Assembly: GCA_036567205.1 (NCBI GenBank)
Contig: DATCVA010000123.1
Coordinates: forward strand, 1-8,137
DNA from: DATCVA01 sp036567205
GTDB lineage: Bacteria > Pseudomonadota > Gammaproteobacteria > Burkholderiales > Burkholderiaceae_B
Direction of reading: 5' to 3'
Length of the DNA stretch: 8,137 bases
Both the position numbers and the translations under genes were made by a program. Each line of letters begins with the position of its first letter. The first letter of the stretch is position 1. Positions 5,258 to 8,137 of this stretch are shown in pieces. The notes under the pieces were generated by a model. That model was given only the letters and a program-made list of their open reading frames with translations. It was not told the DNA's origin and did no database searches.

Positions 5258-5533
5258 CTATCTCTCAATACATCGAAAATTGAACATCATTTCGCGCTTC
5301 CCGAAACCTTTGTGCGATAACAGACCTTCGGCGCGAACCATTTCCAAACCGCTCTTCGCACAGAATTCGGTAGCCTTTTGAGCCGACGCAATCATCAGCT
5401 CCTGATTGTCGATGGCCCCGGCGCCGGTCGAACTCGAAACGACGTATGTATCGCGGTCAACTTGCTGCACTTCACTGGTAGACATACATCCACTCAAGAG
5501 GGCTACGCCTAGCACTGCTACAACCTTTTTCAT
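5258..5533 (-). CDS. Small prophage lipoprotein
   Basis: This 91-residue protein has a classic lipoprotein signal: basic MKK, a hydrophobic stretch, then LLSGC with Cys16 as the lipidated residue. Met at +2 gives no inner-membrane retention signal, so outer-membrane delivery is expected. The mature part is short, with Cys58 and Cys88 as a possible disulphide, and ends KREMMFNFRCIER. The ribosome site TAAGGAAG is well placed before ATG. It follows the repressor gene at a 142-base gap and precedes the membrane protein by about 20 bases. Prophage lipoproteins next to a repressor often change the cell surface or block superinfection; for this one that is a guess. Some similar small lipoproteins are ordinary host envelope proteins. 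Confidence 0.85.
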   Translation of the reverse strand: MKKVVAVLGVALLSGCMSTSEVQQVDRDTYVVSSSTGAGAIDNQELMIASAQKATEFCAKSGLEMVRAEGLLSHKGFGKREMMFNFRCIER

Positions 5534-5675
5534 GACATCTTCCTTACATTAAACCCAAAAGCACCTGATATTCTGTAATCATTTTGTAATATTATTTACT
5601 TGTAGTTACTCATTGGCTAAAAAAACTCCATCTGACCATATCAATTGCAACGTTCCTCTGTCTCGCTGACCTACT

Positions 5676-6104
5676 TCAGACGGCAATTTTTCCTGATTTT
5701 GTTCTAGGACTTTTGACGTCCAACCCAGTCTGGGCGGCAGCAATCAGGATCGCGGCTTCCAGTTTGATCAAGTCGTCACGTTTCAGGCCCCGGATTTTGT
5801 CTTCATCAACCCACGTGAACGGCCATAGTTTTTCAGGGGTGACTTTTACCGAGGGTCGAACCTCGGCGGGCTTTACCGGTAGGTTGTTGGCGGTATCGGC
5901 GACATCAAGCCATCCCGCTTCAATGTCTGGGTTGTAATTTTTCTCAATTTCCCGAGCGACCTTTTCCCCGAACGATTTGCGCCGAGCCAGCATGTCTTTG
6001 ATTTGACTTGCTGGCTTTTGCATCTTTTTTGCGACGGCCGCAAGCCCCTCGTTATCAACAAGGCGTTGCAGGACGGTACGGCGCGTATCAGTGATATCTG
6101 ACAT
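5676..6104 (-). CDS. CI-position phage repressor without protease domain
   Basis: This 142-residue protein is in the CI position, divergent from cro across the right control site. The N-terminal 65 residues fit a small helix-turn-helix fold (TVLQRLVDNEGLAAVAKKMQ, then PASQIKDMLARRKSFGEKVA). The rest has a proline-rich linker (residues 75-95) and a helical C-terminal part (GLKRDDLIKLEAAILIAAAQ) that may mediate oligomerisation. There is no Ala-Gly cleavage site and no Ser/Lys S24 (LexA-type) domain, so RecA-stimulated self-cleavage is not expected. The ATG is seven bases from a good -10 and has no ribosome site, suggesting a leaderless mRNA. It should bind the ACACCAAACGGTGT-type operators. 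The role is inferred from position more than from sequence. Confidence 0.8.
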   Translation of the reverse strand: MSDITDTRRTVLQRLVDNEGLAAVAKKMQKPASQIKDMLARRKSFGEKVAREIEKNYNPDIEAGWLDVADTANNLPVKPAEVRPSVKVTPEKLWPFTWVDEDKIRGLKRDDLIKLEAAILIAAAQTGLDVKSPRTKSGKIAV

Positions 6105-6111
6105 AGGGAGT

Positions 6112-6140
6112 ATTACACCATTTTGTAATCAAATGGTGAA
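6112..6140 (-). promoter_or_regulatory. PRM, repressor maintenance promoter
   Basis: On the minus strand: TTCACC (6135-6140), a 17-base spacer and TGTAAT (6112-6117). Only seven bases separate the -10 from the repressor ATG, so transcription should start at or next to it. The segment after the -10 (TGTAATACTCCC) closely resembles that of PL (TGTAATCACTCCC). Confidence 0.7.
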
Positions 6141-6155
6141 TTCCCCAAATGGTGT
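6112..6155. promoter_or_regulatory. Degenerate right operators
   Basis: Three weaker relatives of the operator lie here: one good half-site in 6112-6129 (ATTACACCATTTTGTAAT), one at about 6126-6139 (right half ATGGTGA) and a better one at 6142-6155 (TCCCCAAATGGTGT, 12 of 14 positions matching the left site 1 core). They overlap PRM. Graded affinity could let the protein autoregulate its own promoter. Confidence 0.6.
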
Positions 6156-6183
6156 TGATTGCGTACACCAAACGGTGTACGAT
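6155..6183 (+). promoter_or_regulatory. PR, rightward early promoter
   Basis: TTGATT (6155-6160), exactly 17 bases, then TACGAT (6178-6183). The strongest operator fills the spacer. Eight bases separate the -10 from the cro ATG, so the mRNA would have almost no leader. Confidence 0.75.
6163..6180. promoter_or_regulatory. Right operator, strongest site
   Basis: GTACACCAAACGGTGTAC has perfect 7-base arms (GTACACC/GGTGTAC) around AAAC. Its 14-base core is identical to left operator 2. Occupancy would block PR. Confidence 0.88.
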
Positions 6184-6191
6184 TTGCACTT

Positions 6192-6458
6192 ATGAAAACG
6201 CTCAAACAATACACCAGTGATATGTCGAACGCCGAGCGCCGAGAATTCGCGGAACGCTGCGGCACAACCTGGCCCTTCCTAAGAAACGTCATATATGGCA
6301 CCCGTAAGCCTGGCGAGAAGCTGTGTGTCCAGCTTGAGCTCCAGTCTGGTGGATGCCTCACCCGTCAAACGCTGCGCCCAGAGGACTGGTTGGAAATTTG
6401 GCCAGAGCTCGCGGAGCCCGCCCACCCCCCACAGCAGGAAGAGACAGCCCATGACTGA
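6192..6458 (+). CDS. cro: Cro-like regulator, YdaS-type helix-turn-helix
   Basis: This 88-residue DNA-binding protein is in the Cro position. Residues 1-60 match the YdaS-type HTH family: LKQYTSDMSNAERREFAERC, TTWPFLRNVIYGTRKPG and a Gly-rich GGCLTRQTLRPEDW, ending with the family's IWPELA (69-74). I take the ATG at 6192. An in-frame TTG upstream at 6159 would place coding sequence over the operator and -10. There is no ribosome site, and the predicted transcription start falls on or just before the ATG, so translation is probably leaderless. It would compete with the repressor for the shared palindromes and commit the phage to lytic growth. Some YdaS relatives are annotated as antitoxins, but no toxin partner is adjacent. 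Confidence 0.85.
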   Translation: MKTLKQYTSDMSNAERREFAERCGTTWPFLRNVIYGTRKPGEKLCVQLELQSGGCLTRQTLRPEDWLEIWPELAEPAHPPQQEETAHD

Positions 6459-6714
6459 TCCTCGAAACCCCTGGAAACCTGATCCGAACGACGACCGCAT
6501 CCCGATTGGGCCGGGCGACAACGTGTCAGTGATGCGTTGGCCAGGCATGTTCGGACACCTCGTGATACCCAGCGAGTACCAAGTGCCGGAAGAGCCCCAA
6601 TACAAATTCGTCGGTGGGGGCGTCAACCCATTCATAGGCGATGTGTACGGCTCGATCAAACAATTTTTCATAGTTCATGCCTCGATTATTCGCCGGGCGT
6701 GGGCTTCTGTGTAG
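6451..6714 (+). CDS. Small hypothetical early protein
   Basis: This 87-residue protein starts MTDPRNPWKPDPNDDRIPIG. It is proline-rich and acidic at first, then has Trp/Phe/Gly-rich segments (MRWPGMFGHLVIP, FVGGGVNPFIGDVYG) that suggest a small beta fold. It is unrecognised. The ATG overlaps the end of cro by eight bases and has a strong ribosome site (CAGGAAGAG, about eight bases upstream), so I use it rather than the in-frame ATG at 6295, which lies inside cro. It is cotranscribed from PR. The last 20 residues (FFIVHASIIRRAWASV) are hydrophobic and basic and differ in style from the rest. Confidence 0.75.
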   Translation: MTDPRNPWKPDPNDDRIPIGPGDNVSVMRWPGMFGHLVIPSEYQVPEEPQYKFVGGGVNPFIGDVYGSIKQFFIVHASIIRRAWASV

Positions 6715-6763
6715 TCGGGAAAACCGACCTCGAATTTTTACTTATAGCCATTGTTGTCCATGC

Positions 6764-6777
6764 ACACCATACGGTGA
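6764..6777. promoter_or_regulatory. Operator-like site upstream of the RHH gene
   Basis: ACACCATACGGTGA matches the ACACCAAACGGTGT core at 12 of 14 positions and keeps the CACC/GGTG arms. It lies 28 bases before the next gene. I see no clear promoter around it, so it may be a roadblock or auxiliary site rather than a promoter operator. Confidence 0.6.
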
Positions 6778-6804
6778 AGTGGACTTATCTCGGAGAATTA
6801 AACG

Positions 6805-7023
6805 ATGTCAGATTTACCAATCGAATCGCGCAATAACGGCTCACAGTACGGGAAGTGTACGGAGCGGTGCGATATTCCCCTGGCGGAAGATACGAACGAA
6901 AAACTCATTACGCTTGCCAGGCTGGCCGGCCTGAGCAAAGCCGAGTACGCCCGCTTAATCATTGAGCGCCATATTTATGGTGCTGCTGACCAAATTCAAC
7001 GCCGTGACCCGCTGTTGGGGTAG
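6805..7023 (+). CDS. Ribbon-helix-helix-like small regulator
   Basis: This 72-residue protein has a central segment IPLAEDTNEKLITLARLAGL then SKAEYARLIIERHIYG (about residues 24-59), which fits a ribbon-helix-helix fold: one beta strand (CDIPLAE) followed by two helices, with the SKAEY turn typical of such DNA-binding dimers. The first 20 residues are polar. A GGAG ribosome site lies nine bases upstream, and an operator-like palindrome precedes it. It ends five bases before ninB and is probably part of the same PR transcript. It may regulate the right arm or the host, but its targets are unknown. The fold call rests on pattern only. Confidence 0.75.
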   Translation: MSDLPIESRNNGSQYGKCTERCDIPLAEDTNEKLITLARLAGLSKAEYARLIIERHIYGAADQIQRRDPLLG

Positions 7024-7028
7024 AGGGC

Positions 7029-7442
7029 GTGGCTACTCGTATTCGATTGACGCCGCACACGCGGCCACGCGCACTTGAGTTGGTGCGCGGGGCGCCCGAT
7101 GGGCATTTCTTTCTGGAACCGCTGCCGCCTACGCGCACGTTGGATCAGTCGGCAAAGCTGCACGCCATGCTGGGCGATGTGGCGCGTCAGGTGCGGTGGC
7201 CTGTCAACGGTTCGATGGAGCGACTGACGATTGAGGACTGGAAGGCGGTTATTACGGCCAGTCTCACGCAGGAAAAGCGCATGGCTGCCGGTGTTCGCGG
7301 CGGCTTTGTCATTTTGGGCAAGCGTACCAGCACCATGACCATCCGCGAAATGTCGGACATGATCGAGTTTCTTTATGCCTTCGGGGCAGATCACGATGTT
7401 GTCTGGTCGGAGCCGATTGACGTGCCGGGGTATGTGAAATGA
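7029..7442 (+). CDS. ninB: NinB / Orf recombination mediator
   Basis: This 137-residue protein belongs to the NinB (lambda Orf) family, which binds single-stranded DNA and SSB and helps load recombinases in place of the host RecFOR proteins. Family features are DQSAKLHAMLGDVARQVRWP (about 38-57), EDWKAVITASL (67-77) and GKRTSTMTIREMSDMIEFLY followed by AFGA (about 101-125). It begins with GTG, preceded by GAGGG, five bases after the preceding gene, and ends in an ATGA overlap with the Ref-like gene. It complements the RecT/exonuclease pair made from the opposite arm. Length is near the family norm and no key segment is missing. Confidence 0.93.
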   Translation: MATRIRLTPHTRPRALELVRGAPDGHFFLEPLPPTRTLDQSAKLHAMLGDVARQVRWPVNGSMERLTIEDWKAVITASLTQEKRMAAGVRGGFVILGKRTSTMTIREMSDMIEFLYAFGADHDVVWSEPIDVPGYVK

Positions 7443-7807
7443 AAGGTCGCCCGACTACCCCAGCTCAGAAGCTTTTCCACGGCCAGCTGTGCCGCCATAT
7501 CGGCTGCATTGCGTGCGCGCTTGATGGCCACTTCAACGACTACTGCAGCGTGCACCACATCGATGGGCGCGTGAAGCCGTGGGCTCATTGGTTCGTGCTG
7601 CCACTGTGCGCTGGCCATCATCAGGACGGTACGGGTGCTCCGGGCTTGCTCGCCGTCCATCCATGGAAAACGCGGTTTGAGGTGCGGTACGGAACTCAAC
7701 CGCAATTATTAACGTTATGCCTTGATCGGCTTGAGACAGAGCAGGGCATTGTTGTGCCCGATGCGCGCCTGGCTGCCAATGGCGAATTTTGGAAGATGGT
7801 CGCATGA
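7439..7807 (+). CDS. Ref-family RecA-dependent nuclease (HNH)
   Basis: This 122-residue protein resembles the nuclease domain of phage P1 Ref, an HNH enzyme that cuts DNA at RecA-made D-loops. Features are Cys23-x2-Cys26 (CIAC), HHIDGR (His39, His40, Asp42), His50 in WAHWFVLPLC with Cys57, and GHHQDG (His60, His61), then the conserved GAPGLLAVHPWKTRFE stretch with His74. It lacks the long basic N-terminal region of P1 Ref, as many short lambdoid relatives do. It overlaps both ninB and the next gene by ATGA, so it is coupled with the recombination mediator. It could also help resolve recombination intermediates in the manner of NinG or Rap. Family confidence is high. Confidence 0.88.
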   Translation: MKGRPTTPAQKLFHGQLCRHIGCIACALDGHFNDYCSVHHIDGRVKPWAHWFVLPLCAGHHQDGTGAPGLLAVHPWKTRFEVRYGTQPQLLTLCLDRLETEQGIVVPDARLAANGEFWKMVA

Positions 7808-8137
7808 CATACTCATTTGCAACCCTTGATATTTCCCGACGTGCATACGACGAGATCGCCCGCAAGCTGCGCGCGGCAGGTTATGAGCACGCCTTTCTTG
7901 AAAACGGCCTTATTGACATGCACGGTATTGGCCTGCAGCCGTCGAGCCAGGAGGGCGAGCCTCGGGAAATTAACGGGTCGAAATACATCGCCGTTCCGAT
8001 CCAAGACATCACCACGCCACGACGTGGCGCAACGGTCTATACAGATATGTGGTGGGCCGTCACACACGACCACTGCGTACTGTTCTACACCGGCGGCCGA
8101 GCAACACAGCGGTCACCGCAGTGCAATGTTGATCGGC
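7804..8137 (+). CDS. Hypothetical phage protein (3' end outside window)
   Basis: The ATG overlaps the stop of the Ref-like gene (ATGA), and the frame remains open for 111 codons to the window edge. The protein begins MTYSFATLDISRRAYDEIAR and continues with AGYEHAFLENGLIDMHGIGL, an alpha/beta pattern. Later parts (YIAVPIQDI, ATVYTDMWWAVTHDHCVLFY) look like beta strands of a soluble domain. I do not recognise a named family. Tight coupling to ninB and the Ref-type gene suggests an accessory in the same early block. No signal peptide or membrane helix is visible in the part shown. Confidence 0.82.
   Translation, partial: MTYSFATLDISRRAYDEIARKLRAAGYEHAFLENGLIDMHGIGLQPSSQEGEPREINGSKYIAVPIQDITTPRRGATVYTDMWWAVTHDHCVLFYTGGRATQRSPQCNVDR

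Noticed and set aside
6159..6191. TTG start for cro adding 11 residues
   Set aside because: The extra codons are the operator and the PR -10 itself; transcription would start after them.
6295..6450. Upstream extension of the 87-residue gene
   Set aside because: It lies inside cro in another frame; the ATG at 6451 has a strong ribosome site and the usual short overlap.
1..8137. tRNA, CRISPR array, integrase or attachment site
   Set aside because: None seen: no cloverleaf-like segments, regularly spaced repeats or recombinase gene in the window.

Overview
The window is the early control and recombination region of a temperate, lambda-like phage (prophage). The gene types (RecT, a YqaJ-type nuclease, NinB, a Ref-type HNH nuclease, a YdaS-type Cro, a phage ABA-sandwich protein) and the moderate-to-high GC point to a gammaproteobacterial host, most likely Pseudomonas. 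That host assignment is inference from gene style, not proof.

Left arm (about 4245 down to 1, minus strand). A near-consensus leftward promoter (PL) lies inside a two-operator control site at 4254-4294. It drives a leader of about 700 nt with no convincing protein gene, then eight tightly packed genes: a 139-residue unknown protein, a 34-residue membrane peptide, a 93-residue coiled-coil protein, a 71-residue tail-anchored membrane protein, an HNH nuclease, a zinc-finger protein, a YqaJ-type exonuclease and RecT (cut by the window edge). Most junctions are ATGA overlaps, so this is one translationally coupled operon ending in a two-component recombination system.

The leader (3556-4215) is the most unusual part. 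Its two ends form a long inverted repeat, it contains many nested hairpins, and mismatches on one strand become G-U pairs on the other. Together these suggest a large structured RNA transcribed leftward.

Immunity region (4344-6192). A rightward ABA-sandwich gene starts at the left control site. Facing it are four leftward genes: a CI-position repressor (142 aa, no LexA-type protease domain), a small lipoprotein, a three-helix membrane protein and a 76-residue protein. The last three look like lysogeny-expressed accessory genes, possibly superinfection exclusion. The right control site (6112-6183) has divergent promoters whose predicted start sites fall almost on the start codons of the repressor and cro, implying leaderless mRNAs.

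Right arm (6192 to the end, plus strand). The order is cro, an 87-residue unknown, another operator-like site, a ribbon-helix-helix-like protein, NinB, a Ref-type nuclease and the start of an unknown phage protein. The last three are coupled by ATGA overlaps. No replication initiator or helicase loader lies between cro and ninB.

Regulatory logic (inferred): one repressor/Cro pair reads a palindrome close to ACACCAAACGGTGT, placed in the -35/-10 spacer of PL, PR and the ABA promoter. It silences both arms and the ABA gene in the lysogen. In the lytic state the two arms supply single-strand annealing (RecT), end resection (YqaJ), SSB/recombination mediation (NinB) and RecA-dependent cleavage (Ref).
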